DNA of 64,000 nucleotides from positions 2,046,001 to 2,110,000 of the forward strand of contig NC_018227.2 of the NCBI RefSeq assembly GCF_000304355.2, given 5' to 3'. Below, in pieces: positions 25,663 through 34,820 of the stretch. Under the pieces are notes generated by a model that searched no databases, was not told where the DNA came from, and saw nothing but the letters and a program-made list of their open reading frames with translations. The position numbers were made by a program, and so were the translations under genes. The stretch comes from Methanoculleus bourgensis MS2 (GTDB taxonomy: Archaea; Halobacteriota; Methanomicrobia; Methanomicrobiales; Methanoculleaceae). Position 1 is the first letter of the stretch. Every line of letters starts with the position of its first letter.

Positions 25663-26520
25663 GTGATCGGAGTGGCAGAAGAGAAGAGAGGGGTGGGGGG
25701 GTCCGGCGGGCTTGCCATCAACACCATCCATACCATGGACTGTATAGAGGGTATGCAGCGCCTCCCGGCAGGCTCGGTCGACATCATCGTCACATCACCG
25801 CCCTACAACATCGGGAAGGACTACAACTCCTACGACGACCGAAAGCCCAGGGAAGACTACCTCGACTGGATGGGGGAGGTCGCCGCCGCGGCCGCACGGG
25901 TCCTCGCCGACGAAGGTTCGTTCTTCCTCAACGTCGGCGGCAAACCCCGGGATCCCTGGATCCCCTTCGACGTCGTCCAGCGGTTCCGCCCGCACTTTGC
26001 ATTGCAGAATGTCATCCACTGGGTCAAGTCGATCGCCATCGCAAAAGAGGATGTAGGGAACTACGAAACGATCACCGGCGACGTCGCAGTCGGCCACTAC
26101 CAGCCGGTGAACAGTCCCCGCTACCTGAGCCAGTGCCATGAGCACATCTTCCACTTCACAAAGATTGGAGACGTGGCCCTGGACAAACTGAGCGTCGGTG
26201 TCCCCTACCAGGACAAGAGCAACATCGGGAGGTGGAAGGCGGCCGAACGCGACCTCCGCGACCGGGGGAACACCTGGTTCATCCCCTACCAGACCATCCG
26301 CTCCTCGCGGCCCCACCCGACCACATTCCCGGTGAAACTCCCCGAGATGTGCATCCGGCTCCACGGCTGCCGCCCGGGAACGCTCGTCATGGACCCCTTC
26401 ATGGGCATCGGGAGCACGGCGCTTGCGGCAATCGCCCTCGGTGTCGACTATATCGGGTTTGAGATCGACCCGGCCTACCGGGAGATCGCAGAGGCCAGGA
26501 TCGCCGAAGCCCGCAGTTAG
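25663..26520 (+). CDS. Orphan site-specific DNA methyltransferase (beta-class)
   Basis: The 285-residue enzyme has catalytic motif IV TSPPYN at about residue 44 and the SAM-binding motif [14 protein letters not shown] near 244. The order (catalytic first) marks a beta-class methyltransferase; SPPY is common in N4-cytosine enzymes and also occurs in N6-adenine ones. The recognition site cannot be read from sequence. No restriction endonuclease gene lies next to it, so it is an orphan here, perhaps used for regulation or protection. The GTG 25663 start is the longest; a later start is possible. Confidence 0.88.
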   Translation: MIGVAEEKRGVGGSGGLAINTIHTMDCIEGMQRLPAGSVDIIVTSPPYNIGKDYNSYDDRKPREDYLDWMGEVAAAAARVLADEGSFFLNVGGKPRDPWIPFDVVQRFRPHFALQNVIHWVKSIAIAKEDVGNYETITGDVAVGHYQPVNSPRYLSQCHEHIFHFTKIGDVALDKLSVGVPYQDKSNIGRWKAAERDLRDRGNTWFIPYQTIRSSRPHPTTFPVKLPEMCIRLHGCRPGTLVMDPFMGIGSTALAAIALGVDYIGFEIDPAYREIAEARIAEARS

Positions 26521-26638
26521 TGGAACATTGCAGATAAAATTTCCACAAAGACATCCCCGGGTTGGCGACTAGGAGGCTCCCTGCGCTGTTCCATCGTGCC
26601 CCGGGTCCGGCTTGTGCGGGGAGGGGGTGAGCCCATAC
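26521..26638 (+). repeat. Repeat C segment preceding element B
   Basis: TTCCACAAAGACATCCCCGG and CGTGCCCCGGGTCCGGCTT recur, in the same order, near 43330-43390 and 62960-63010. In each place the segment follows a TGGA(A/G)CATT start and leads into GC-rich sequence or element B. It is non-coding. Confidence 0.5.
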
Positions 26639-26820
26639 GCGCTAACGTTCGGTATGGAGACTCGTGAGGATACCGTCCAATTCAGGAGACGGACGTCGTT
26701 TTCGGGCACTATTGACCAGTCTGCGGTCAATCGTCCACCTCCTCAGAAAACGGTCTTGATCTTTGTCGGGGGGCAACCGGTGAGAGCCCGACCGGTTTGC
26801 ACCAGAAGTTCATCGTGCCC
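26639..26820 (+). repeat. ~180-bp interspersed element B, copy 1
   Basis: The element begins GCGCTAACGTTCGGTATGGA and ends around GAGAGCCCGACCGG...TTCATCGTGCCC. Copies lie at 37955, 43419 and 59721. It includes an internal hairpin (TTGACCA-GTCTG-CGGTCAA, 26712-26730, one mismatch). It is followed by GC-rich sequence and element D. Confidence 0.7.
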
Positions 26821-26949
26821 GGGCGAGGTGGGGGGTTCGCAGTACCGCCGCCTGCGGGGAGGGGGCTCGCCCCCTCCCCTGCCCCCACCCCCGGGATGAT
26901 TGCCACCACGGTCCACTGCCCGGGTGTGCCGGGGGATACTCCGCGTTCA

Positions 26950-27015
26950 TGCGTACAGCCTCTCGCTCTGCCCCATGAACGCTCCCGCGTGGCTTTCCAC
27001 GAGAGGCTGGTGATC
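26950..27015 (+). repeat. Hairpin element D, copy 1
   Basis: A perfect 10-bp inverted repeat CAGCCTCTCG (26956-26965) and CGAGAGGCTG (27000-27009) encloses a conserved loop with CTCTGCCCCATGAACGCTCC. The same arms and loop occur at 43705-43770 and, reversed, at 31425-31490. A diverged copy is near 63126. Confidence 0.65.
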
Positions 27016-27052
27016 CCCGCACCAGAACCCGCAAAATAAGATGCAATAGTCT

Positions 27053-27530
27053 ACTAGTGCCGAGTCAATCATTCAACGTCGGGTATGGGCGTGCTAGTGC
27101 TTGTTGTCATCTTCAACGTAGAGATCTCCTGTCCTTCTTCGCGACCTCCCGCGTGAGATGTTGGTGCTCTCTAGTATCCCTCACGCGAAGACGCGAAGAC
27201 GCGAAGACGCGAAGACGCGAAGGGCGTTGCAGGTACCCAAGACCAATCTTCGCGCGCTTCGCGCACTTCTGCGTGAGTTTTCAGTACAGGGGGGTGATCG
27301 AGCCTCTCGCGCTCTCGCGCGAAGGGGCGTTGCATTTCACGCCTCAAAATCTTCAAAATAACGTGACACGATGCACTATTGCGACAATTCGTCGTTGACT
27401 TGGCACTAGTGAAGCATTTCGTCTAATTCTGCCTATGCAGTATCGCCTTACGCGGAAGTTCGCGAAGACGCGAAGTCTGTGTAGCTCCTCCCAACCGGAA
27501 CCCTTCGCGCTCTTCGCGCCTTCGCGTGAG
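27053..27530 (+). repeat. ACTAGTG-bounded modules with CGCGAAGAC tandem units
   Basis: ACTAGTG occurs at 27053 and 27405. Between and after them are clusters of a 9-bp unit (CGCGAAGAC), with about five tandem copies at 27181-27223. Opposing CTTCGCG/TCACGCG stretches can fold into hairpins. The same organisation is repeated at 43806-44390. There is no spacer diversity of CRISPR type and no coding. Confidence 0.65.
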
Positions 27531-27639
27531 GTGGCGATCACGCCCACACACTCGCACCATACGATGAACCGGTCCACTCGTTCATTATTCCAGGACGTGA
27601 TCGTCTTACTGCGGAAGGGGGATACTCCGCGTTCCCCAC

Positions 27640-27930
27640 CCATGCTGAGGTGGGTGGGGACGATCACCAGAACCGACATGGGGGTTCAACAGAGCTTGAA
27701 CCTCGCCGATAGCCAACCCGGAACGCAGTGCCCCCATGGTTGCGTTCGCGCCAATGGGGGCTCGCCCCCTCCCGGTCCTCCCCCGCGAGGCGGTACCCGG
27801 GGGAAAGCCGTGTCAGCGATCTAACGCTGGCTATTGCTCAGTTCTCTGCGAACGCGCATCAGCATGCTCGGAACCATGGGGATATCCGGTCGCAGGGCAC
27901 TTTTGGGATGTGTTCAAAAAAAGATTCTCC
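27640..27930 (-). repeat. GC-rich composite and repeat F, reverse copy
   Basis: From 27764 to 27915 the sequence is the reverse complement of repeat F (24601, 59560), for example CGGGGGAAAGCCGTGTCAGCG and GGTCGCAGGG. Before it, GCGCCAATGGGGGCTCGCCCCCTCCC matches the boundary sequence found near 31820, 46420 and 60150 (short blocks). No gene is visible in 27531-27938. Confidence 0.55.
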
Positions 27931-27938
27931 GGCCCCGC

Positions 27939-28433
27939 TCACGGAACAGTGTGAGAGAGTGCCGGGATGGTGCTCTGGTTGGAGAAGGTCTCCTCGTGGT
28001 CGTCCGGGAACCTGACCACTGTCAGATCCGGTGAGAAGTCGGCATGGACCAACGGCGCAAACCAGTAGCGGTCGAGCATCGCCTGTGCCCCGGTGAAGTC
28101 GAGCGCCGGCGTGGAGTAGACAGTCCCGTTCTCGGTGTTTTGGGCCTTTGCAAAACCCGGAACCGAGAATACAGCGACGTCGCTCTCGGCCGAAGTCACC
28201 GTTACGGGAGCCCCGGACGCCTCCTCGAGCGCAGACTTCAGTTCCTGCTCGGGCTCAGCGATCTTGAAGAAGACGGCGATCCTCTCGATCCACGAGAGGG
28301 TATAGTTAAAGGTGATATTCGCGCCCCCGTCCTCGTCCACAAGTATCCGGAGTTCATCTGCGCTGAAAGCCCCCGCAGGGGCCACCACGAACGCCAGGAC
28401 CAGGAGAGAGGCGACCAGGATTCCGCGTTTCAT
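27939..28433 (-). CDS. Secreted hypothetical protein
   Basis: The 164-residue product has a classical signal peptide (MKRGILVASLLVLAFVVAPAG, cleavage near AGAFS). An exported domain follows with mixed beta character (LRILVDEDGGANITFNYTLS) and several N-x-T/S sequons. Likely cell-surface or pseudoperiplasmic. No family is recognised. Its C-terminus abuts the repeat mosaic, which raises the possibility that the end is altered. The neighbours downstream (28570-30651) are also exported or pilin-like. Confidence 0.7.
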   Translation of the reverse strand: MKRGILVASLLVLAFVVAPAGAFSADELRILVDEDGGANITFNYTLSWIERIAVFFKIAEPEQELKSALEEASGAPVTVTSAESDVAVFSVPGFAKAQNTENGTVYSTPALDFTGAQAMLDRYWFAPLVHADFSPDLTVVRFPDDHEETFSNQSTIPALSHTVP

Positions 28434-28569
28434 CCGTTGTACCTCACACCTTCTATGATTGTTTGCGGCTATAAAGGTTTGGAGCGGCCGGTTACCCGGG
28501 GTTCACCGGCCTTTCGCGCTGATAACCGGAGCCATGCGAAAAATGGGGCGAGGGCGTTTTGTACCGCCG

Positions 28570-29304
28570 TCAATGCACCCGCAGCCAGAGGTGCAGGTCG
28601 CGGTAACTGGCAGCGATATGATCGCTTTGGTCTTCTGGAGGTGCCTCCCTGAAGAGGAGAAACTCGAGCCTGTTTGTATTCGGATCCATGATCCGGAAGG
28701 TGTAGGGCTGCTCTATGGTCTCGTTATGCGGCACCGTGACTGAAAACCGGTCAAGGAGCGTCGCGGAGACGATCACCGACTGGTTCGTCGCCTCATCGAA
28801 CCTGCTCCGTACGGCAAACGTCTCTACCGTGTAGGTTATATCCTGGTACTCCTGGTTCCCGATCCCGATGATGACCGTCTGCGGGGTTCCGGACATGAAC
28901 TCGGTCGGGTAGTCGGCTGCCTTCCCCTTCGGCCCGAGGATGTAGAACTCGGTGAACTTCTCCCCCTCCTCCGGCGCCAGGATGATAAGGACCGTCGTCC
29001 CGACGGCCACGAGGACGGCGGCGATAAGGATGATGCTCAAGGCCTGCCCCGCCCGGGGTGCAGGGCTGCCGAAGAAGGATTCTTTTATCGCGGCAAAGAA
29101 CGCACCCGAGCGCATCTCGTGCCGGCAAAACAGCGCAGCAACCCGGGCGGCGATACCGGATACTCCAGGAGCGTGGATGGCGGAGCCGGGTCGCATGCCC
29201 CGGGGCGTATGGTTGTGTGCAGGCCCGGCGAGGAGGATCCACGCATAGATGCTCGTTACGTCCGGGGGTCCGGCGGTGGGTCTGGTGGCGGTTTCGGGCG
29301 GCAT
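28570..29304 (-). CDS. DUF1616-like membrane protein
   Basis: The 244-residue frame has one membrane helix (ALSIILIAAVLVAVGTTVLII, ~90-110). An extracellular domain of DUF1616 type follows (FTEFYILGPKGKAADYPTEF, then GTPQTVIIGIGNQEYQDITYTVE). Full DUF1616 proteins usually carry more helices before this, so the gene may be a short form. The ATG 29304 lies about 29 nt after TTTATATATACT (29326-29340), consistent with a leaderless transcript. The first ~60 residues are low-complexity, and a later start at ATG 29115 is possible. Confidence 0.7.
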   Translation of the reverse strand: MPPETATRPTAGPPDVTSIYAWILLAGPAHNHTPRGMRPGSAIHAPGVSGIAARVAALFCRHEMRSGAFFAAIKESFFGSPAPRAGQALSIILIAAVLVAVGTTVLIILAPEEGEKFTEFYILGPKGKAADYPTEFMSGTPQTVIIGIGNQEYQDITYTVETFAVRSRFDEATNQSVIVSATLLDRFSVTVPHNETIEQPYTFRIMDPNTNRLEFLLFREAPPEDQSDHIAASYRDLHLWLRVH

Positions 29305-29519
29305 CTGCTACCCATACACGGCCATGAGTATATATAAATTCCCGGCGGGCCGCCGGCGTGCAGGCCGGGGCTGATCGGAATGGTCGCACCGATCGGTCGG
29401 ATCTCAAAGAGCGCCATCGGACAGGGTCACGCATCGCGCGAGTCTCCGGGCGCCGGTGGAGAAACAACTCCGGAGCACATCGGCATACTTTAATTCGTGC
29501 GCATCCAACCCTCGATTGG

Positions 29520-30080
29520 ATGGACCGGGACGAGAGGGATGATCGGGCTTTCACCGGACTGGAGGCAGCTATTGTCTTCATCGCCCTCATCGTCGTTGCA
29601 TCGGTCTTCGCGTATGTCGTGGTCGGCGCGGGTATTGCCGCGTCACAGAAGAATCAGGAGGTGATGCATGCCGCCCTCGAAGAATCCGGGTCTGCCCTCC
29701 GCCCGGGGCAGGTGGTCATCGCCAAACTGGATAACAATGAGGGGCTGCTCTATTCCGTTGAGTTCGACCTTGAGACCGCAACCAACCTGGCCGCGGTCGA
29801 TATGGGGGGCGTGATCTATACTGTCGCCACACAGGAGACACTCGTCACGTTTCCTCCCGGCGACTCCCACATAACATTAACCTGGCGGTGCCGGGAGGAT
29901 ACCAACGACCTCCTGGAGGCGGGGGAGGTCGTCACGGTGAAACTGGTGGTGAATCGCATGCGAATTCAAAGGGGAGAGACGTTCACCATCGGGATGACCA
30001 CTGCAGGGGGGGCGACTGCCTCGTTGACCAGAACAATTCCCGCGGGCATTGGGAAGAATGTCTTCATCGAGCTCTTCTGA
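29520..30080 (+). CDS. Archaellin/type IV pilin-like protein
   Basis: The 186-residue protein has a class III signal sequence: a short charged leader (MDRDERDDRAFTG) and then a 20-residue hydrophobic helix (LEAAIVFIALIVVASVFAYV). This is the arrangement cleaved by prepilin peptidase in archaellins. The rest resembles the archaellin beta domain. TTTAATT lies about 28 nt before the ATG, suggesting a leaderless transcript. It overlaps a paralogue by 23 nt. No archaellum assembly genes lie nearby. Confidence 0.82.
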   Translation: MDRDERDDRAFTGLEAAIVFIALIVVASVFAYVVVGAGIAASQKNQEVMHAALEESGSALRPGQVVIAKLDNNEGLLYSVEFDLETATNLAAVDMGGVIYTVATQETLVTFPPGDSHITLTWRCREDTNDLLEAGEVVTVKLVVNRMRIQRGETFTIGMTTAGGATASLTRTIPAGIGKNVFIELF

Positions 30081-30651
30081 TGCAGAGGCCGGGTTCACCG
30101 GACTCGAGGCCGCGATCGTACTCATCGCGTTTGTCGTGGTCGCATCCATCTTCTCCTACACCGTCCTGGCGGCGGGTTTTCACTTCTCCGGGGAGAGTCA
30201 GTCGGTCATTCACCAGGGTATCCAGCAGGCCGGATCGAGTTGTACCGTGGCTGGAACTGTCTACGGCGTCAGTACCTCTCCGGAATCACTAAGATACATC
30301 ATCATTCCCATCGGCCTTACCGCCGGCGGTGAGCCCATCGATATCACCACAGTATCAGTCCGTATCGTTGGTCCTAAGCATAAGGAGATAATTGAGCAGA
30401 ACAGCCCTCTTATTGATACATTTTCCACATGGGGGCACTGGAGCGTCCAAGAACGGCAGAACAGCGACTCTGACAATCTTCTGGAGACCGGGGAGCGGTT
30501 CATCCTGAACATCTCGCCGTCGTTCTGCGTTGACCTCGTGCCGTATGGTTCCTTTGCCATAGAGATCAAACCTGCGGGCAGGGCGGCGCTCCGGGTGGAG
30601 AGGACCGTCCCGGGCCGAATCGACAGGTTGACCCAACTGGGCAGATGGTGA
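30058..30651 (+). CDS. Second archaellin/pilin-like protein
   Basis: This 197-residue paralogue of the preceding gene has a leader MSSSSSSDAEAGFTG followed by the hydrophobic helix LEAAIVLIAFVVVASIFSYTV. The FTGLEAAIV processing region is identical in both. Its start lies inside the 3' end of the upstream gene (23-nt overlap), so the two are translationally coupled and may form a heteropolymer. ATG 30058 is chosen; TTG 30049 is an alternative. Confidence 0.82.
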   Translation: MSSSSSSDAEAGFTGLEAAIVLIAFVVVASIFSYTVLAAGFHFSGESQSVIHQGIQQAGSSCTVAGTVYGVSTSPESLRYIIIPIGLTAGGEPIDITTVSVRIVGPKHKEIIEQNSPLIDTFSTWGHWSVQERQNSDSDNLLETGERFILNISPSFCVDLVPYGSFAIEIKPAGRAALRVERTVPGRIDRLTQLGRW

Positions 30652-30654
30652 CCC

Positions 30655-31341
30655 TCATCCGGCGTCCAGGAACTCCCGGTGTCTGGCGATCCCGATAATC
30701 CCGGCGACCCCTGCCGCTGCGAGCATCAGGTGCTCCTCCGGCCCGGCCCCGGCCATCAGGATACTTTCCGGGACACCGGCCGCCCAGGCGAAGAGGGAGG
30801 CGAGGGTGAGGGCTGCAAGGAGCGGGACTGCCGCGCGGGTGAGCGTGCGCCTGAGCTCGGAGTGGTCGTGGCCGAGGTCGTGACCGGCGGCGAGGGCTAT
30901 GGCGGTTGATGCGAGGAGAAATAGCCACTCTGAGAGTGAGGATACCTCTCCCAGGATGGCGTTGCCGAAGTAGCCGGTAAACTCACCCGGCTCGTAGGGA
31001 CCAAGAAGCGGGAAGTACCAGGTGACGGGCATCGCCCACATCGCATCAAGAACCTGGTGGGAGGCGACGCCTGCAGCGACGGCGAGGAGCACAAATGACC
31101 CCCGCCGCCTCCTGAGGGCGACGCCCACGATGAGCAGGAGTGCGAGGAAGAGCAGTCCGTGCCCAATTATCCGCCCGGAGTTGAGCGACTCCGCAAGCAG
31201 GATGTGGCCCACCGGTTTATCGAGCAGGTCGGGGAGGACGGCCCCCAGGGCAGAGAAGCCGATAAACCGCCGGTCGTCCAGGCGGTCGGCGATCGCCAGG
31301 CCCAGGACGAGGCCGATGAACAGGTGGCAGGCGACAAACAT
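30655..31341 (-). CDS. Membrane-bound metal-dependent hydrolase-like protein (DUF457/YdjM type)
   Basis: The 228-residue integral membrane protein has about six helices. The histidine/aspartate positions of the family are present: CHLFIGLVLG (~5), LPDLLDKP (~36-43), IGHGLLF (~59) and SHQVLDAMW (~92). Such proteins are annotated as metal-dependent hydrolases, some induced by DNA damage in bacteria; the substrate is unknown. It is convergent with the second archaellin-like gene, 3 nt apart. Confidence 0.78.
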   Translation of the reverse strand: MFVACHLFIGLVLGLAIADRLDDRRFIGFSALGAVLPDLLDKPVGHILLAESLNSGRIIGHGLLFLALLLIVGVALRRRRGSFVLLAVAAGVASHQVLDAMWAMPVTWYFPLLGPYEPGEFTGYFGNAILGEVSSLSEWLFLLASTAIALAAGHDLGHDHSELRRTLTRAAVPLLAALTLASLFAWAAGVPESILMAGAGPEEHLMLAAAGVAGIIGIARHREFLDAG

Positions 31342-31424
31342 CCTTCATGGGAAGGATGCCGGCTGGCTATAACCCTCCGGTTTTGGGTAGTGGCCCATAT
31401 CCCTCATCTTGCGGGTTCTGGTGC

Positions 31425-31580
31425 GGATCACCAGCCTCTCGTGGAAGCACGCGCGGGAGAACTCATGGGGCAGAGCGAGAGGCTGTCCCCCGGGTTCCCC
31501 GGGCAGGGGACCGTGGGTGGTGAGAATCGCCTTGGGGGTGGGGGCCGGGGAGGGGGCTCGCCCCCATAGGCGTTAACTTA
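31425..31580 (-). repeat. Hairpin element D (reverse) plus GC-rich block
   Basis: Inverted repeat CAGCCTCTCG (31432-31441) and CGAGAGGCTG (31476-31485) has the loop of element D reversed. GGGGACCGTGGGTGGTGA and GGGGAGGGGGCTCGCCCCC follow, the reverse of the order seen at 26860-27010. It lies within the gene-free span 31342-32647; I see nothing in 31581-31850. Confidence 0.6.
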
Positions 31581-31890
31581 CCAGCTGGGTGGAATGCATT
31601 CTCGGTGATACCGGCAAGTACCAGGCAATCGGCGAGTTCTCATCTCTGCCCCAAGGCAATCCGTTTCCCATGAGATTTCCCTGATCCCTATCGTTTTCAG
31701 CGGAGGAGGACCATTGCCGCACACCACCGGAATTGTGTGGCCGATATATCGTCAAATTAGCCACATTTCACCAAATAGGGCATTATCCGCTCGAATTCTC
31801 ATGGCTAAAGTTAGCGCTTATGGGGCTCGCCCCCTCCCCCCACAAGCCATCCCGAAGTGCTGCCTCTCCGGGTGAGAGGACCCGGGGCTG

Positions 31891-32062
31891 TCACTCTTCC
31901 TTCAGCATCGCGTTGATCGCCGCTGCCGCACGCTTCGCCGAGCCCATCGCCTCGATCACCGTCGCTGCGCCGGTGGCGATATCCCCGCCGGCGTAGACAT
32001 GGGGTATGGACGTCCGGCCGTTCTTGTCGATGACGATGTCCCGGACGTTCCATTCGTCGCAC
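31891..32062 (-). pseudogene. 3'-terminal fragment of a gltA/nfnB-type gene
   Basis: On the minus strand a frame reads NGRTSIPHVYAGGDIATGA, then TVIEAMGSAKRAAAAINAML and KEE-stop at 31891. It closely matches the end of the intact gene at 35019-36362, down to long stretches of identical DNA. It has no start and upstream similarity fades at about 32020-32060. It is a duplicated tail left about 3 kb from its source or paralogue. Confidence 0.75.
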
Positions 32063-32647
32063 TCACGAATCGCCGCAAGTCACCCTTTCGGCGTTTCGAC
32101 TCCTTTCTCTGCGGAGAAGCCGCACAGCAGAGCCCGACGGCTGCTCAGAGCCCGGTTCCCAACCGGCAGTACACGAGAACGGGGGTACCGGCCGGATTTC
32201 GCATCCTCCGAGAGGTCATAGTTCGAGGCATTCCCGGGCACGGCTTTCCATCGGTATTATCGCCGTGACAGCCTCCGGAGGAATACGACGAGAGCCGGAT
32301 ATGGTCGGTTAGTCCGGCATCATTGCACTACAACGTAGACCGCGCGATCTTCCTTGCCGCGAAAACGGCCGTTCTCCTGCGCTTGCATCCCTCAGAATGA
32401 GATCAAATGCTTCATTTTTGCAAACAGCCGATGGACGTGTAAAGAGAAGGGACAGAAAACATAAATGGCCTGACGCCTATGTCCCTGTGCGGATGCCTGG
32501 AACGTGTTCGCAAAACCGCGGAGGCTCACCCCATCCGTCCAAGACCGGATGAGCCCCCATCTGCCCGAAGGCAAAAGAATGGTTCGCATTCCATGTACTT
32601 ATGGTTGTGCCTCTTTTGCCTCCGGGGATGTTATAGGAGGAAAGCAA
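32063..32647. other. Gene-free stretch upstream of the transglutaminase gene
   Basis: No gene is recognised. It contains GCACTACAACGTAG and GTGTTCGCAAAACCGCGG, faintly like parts of repeats C and F. ATAGGAGGAAAG (32634-32645) is the ribosome-binding site of the next gene. The upstream frame extension from 32504 is not supported. Confidence 0.4.
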
Positions 32648-33955
32648 ATGAACGGAAACATTGGAATGCGGGCACTTTCCATGCTCCTGGCGGTGCTGCT
32701 GGTGAGCATGGGTGTTGTGCCGGCGGTGAGTGCAGAGAATGAATCAAGGGGCTGGCTCGATACGTTCGATCGATGGGTTGAGCCGAGAGATATGTCGATG
32801 TACAATCCGGTCATTGAAACCCCACAGAGGGTTCCGATCACTGAGGAGATCGCACGGCAGCACCCCGGAGTAATTATTCTGGATCCAAAGAGGGTGTCAG
32901 AATTCCAGGTGATCGATGCGGATATGGTTCCAGTCTCACCCGGTAAGGTTTCGTTGACGCTGCAAACCGAGAGCGGCGACCCCGGCACCCGGGATTTGAT
33001 GCCGGACGTGAGAATGACCCAGGGAACTATCTCCTGGTACTGGACACAGGACACATTTGTCTATCACGAGATCACAATCCATAACTATGCTTCTTCTGCA
33101 GCGAGCGGGATGGTCATCCTCTGGTCGCTTAAGGATGGGTATGGGTGTGGCGTACCTTTTTCGGATCTTGCAGCGGGGGCGGACCTCACTGTGACGGTTC
33201 CATTCGAGGTTCTCCCACAGCATAGTTCCATCGGAATAAAACCGATGGCAGTCGAGATCAGAGTTGATCCGACCGGCCTTACGTCATGGATGGCAAGGAT
33301 GCCGATCGATGCCGTAGAGAAGTATAACAACGATGCGTCGCATCTCCTCGATCCTGACGGCGGAGAAAACCTCGAGACGAGCGACCTGTATCATTTCCCG
33401 TTCAGTGAGGGATATAGAGTGCTACTCGAAGCAGCGCAAGCGGCTGATGGTACGACAGAGCCGTATCAGTCCGCATATGCGATAACGCAGTATGTCAATG
33501 GGGCTATGAATTACACATACGAAGACCCATATCTTGAATATATATTCTCCGACCTGTACATGATGGATCACCCCTCTCCCATAAACGGAAAGTATCTGGG
33601 GGTCTGCGATGAGTATGGAACCCTGTATACCGCCTTCGCCCGGGCGCTGGGCATCCCTACGCGGTTTCTGTCGTTCTCGATGAGAGAAGTGGCTACCGGT
33701 AATGTTTCGGGGCATGCCATTGCAGAATCGTGGAACGGAACTACCTGGGTTCACTCGGATCCGACATGGAATGTATTTGACAATCCCCAGGTTTACAGGA
33801 CGGCGGGCAACGATCACATCAACATTACCGTCTATGGCGATGCCGACGACTCCTATTACACGCAGGACCCGAACGACCCGACCGGCGATGGTATTCTCAG
33901 GTACGAAGATTTCAGAACACAGATTCTCCTCGGTGAGGTTCCGAGGTACAATTAA
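32648..33955 (+). CDS. Secreted transglutaminase-like protein
   Basis: The 435-residue exported protein has a signal peptide (about residues 1-28) and a transglutaminase-like cysteine-protease fold at about 275-400. The catalytic Cys is in LGVCDEYGTLYTAFARALGI, His in SGHAIAESWNG and Asp in WVHSDPTWN. The preceding ~200 residues look like beta-sandwich modules. It could crosslink or hydrolyse surface proteins or pseudo-peptides. AGGAGG lies about 8 nt before ATG 32648. The next gene encodes a PGF-CTERM surface protein 10 nt downstream, probably co-transcribed. Confidence 0.85.
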   Translation: MNGNIGMRALSMLLAVLLVSMGVVPAVSAENESRGWLDTFDRWVEPRDMSMYNPVIETPQRVPITEEIARQHPGVIILDPKRVSEFQVIDADMVPVSPGKVSLTLQTESGDPGTRDLMPDVRMTQGTISWYWTQDTFVYHEITIHNYASSAASGMVILWSLKDGYGCGVPFSDLAAGADLTVTVPFEVLPQHSSIGIKPMAVEIRVDPTGLTSWMARMPIDAVEKYNNDASHLLDPDGGENLETSDLYHFPFSEGYRVLLEAAQAADGTTEPYQSAYAITQYVNGAMNYTYEDPYLEYIFSDLYMMDHPSPINGKYLGVCDEYGTLYTAFARALGIPTRFLSFSMREVATGNVSGHAIAESWNGTTWVHSDPTWNVFDNPQVYRTAGNDHINITVYGDADDSYYTQDPNDPTGDGILRYEDFRTQILLGEVPRYN

Positions 33956-33965
33956 CCCAATTTTT

Positions 33966-34820
33966 ATGTCGAAAAGTGTTCTCCTTCTGGCACTCGGGCT
34001 CACCGTTGCGGTGCTCGTCTGCAGCATCCCTGTTGGTGCGGTAGTGACCCCCCTCCCCGGGCAGGGGAACCAGACAGGCATCCTGTTTGGGGTCCACCCA
34101 AACGCGAAGACCAACGAGACGATCACCGCGTTCATCGCCGAACACGGGGAGATCTGGTGGCATGAGGGTATTTACAATCACACCCACAAGTACGTGTACA
34201 TCGTGCCGGCGAACGCCTGCGAAGAACAGCTCGTCTATTTAAACAAGATAGCCGACGAACACGGCGGCGAACCGTCTATCGGAAACATCTGGATCATCGG
34301 CTGCGATGAAGCGATGCCCCTGGCCGCGGAACTCACATTCCCGGAGATCTTTGCGGAGTACCCGGCACTCAGCAACAATGCAGATCTGCGGTCGTACATT
34401 GAGAATCAATCCCCGAACCGCTACGAGGAGGTTACGGCCAAGCCTTCGCGGACGCAGGTCTACTTCATCAACGATACCGGCGTGTTCACGGAGTACATCG
34501 TCGACCTCTCAGGCGGGGAGGTCGTCTCCACCACTTACGTCTCGGAAGAGAACCTCACGGTCGGGAGAGCCGAAGCGGAGGCGCAGGCCATCTCCGGACA
34601 GCCTCCGGGCGCCCGCGTCGAGAACATCGTGCTGAAAGTCTACGGCGGCGACCAGATCGTCTGGGAGATCACCGTCCGGGCCGATCAGAAGATTGACATC
34701 GTGCAGGTCCCCTCTGACCTGGCGCCCGGGCAGTCGCTCCGGACGACGCCGGGGTTCGGAGCGGTCCTCGCGGCTTTTGGCGTAGGGATGAGTTTCGTCC
34801 TATACCGGAAGCGGAGATAG
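33966..34820 (+). CDS. Surface protein with PGF-CTERM sorting signal
   Basis: The 284-residue protein has an N-terminal signal peptide (SKSVLLLALGLTVAVLVCSI) and several N-x-T/S sites. It has a C-terminal tripartite signal: TPGFG, a hydrophobic helix (AVLAAFGVGMSFVLY) and a basic tail (RKRR). This is the PGF-CTERM signal processed by archaeosortase A, which removes the helix and links the protein to a membrane lipid. A PepSY-like stretch (AEAEAQAISGQPPGARVENI) precedes it. The function of the ectodomain is unknown. It follows the transglutaminase gene. Confidence 0.8.
   Translation: MSKSVLLLALGLTVAVLVCSIPVGAVVTPLPGQGNQTGILFGVHPNAKTNETITAFIAEHGEIWWHEGIYNHTHKYVYIVPANACEEQLVYLNKIADEHGGEPSIGNIWIIGCDEAMPLAAELTFPEIFAEYPALSNNADLRSYIENQSPNRYEEVTAKPSRTQVYFINDTGVFTEYIVDLSGGEVVSTTYVSEENLTVGRAEAEAQAISGQPPGARVENIVLKVYGGDQIVWEITVRADQKIDIVQVPSDLAPGQSLRTTPGFGAVLAAFGVGMSFVLYRKRR

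Noticed and set aside
27181-27223. Tandem CGCGAAGAC units considered as a CRISPR array
   Set aside because: The 9-bp units are directly adjacent with no unique spacers and no cas genes nearby.
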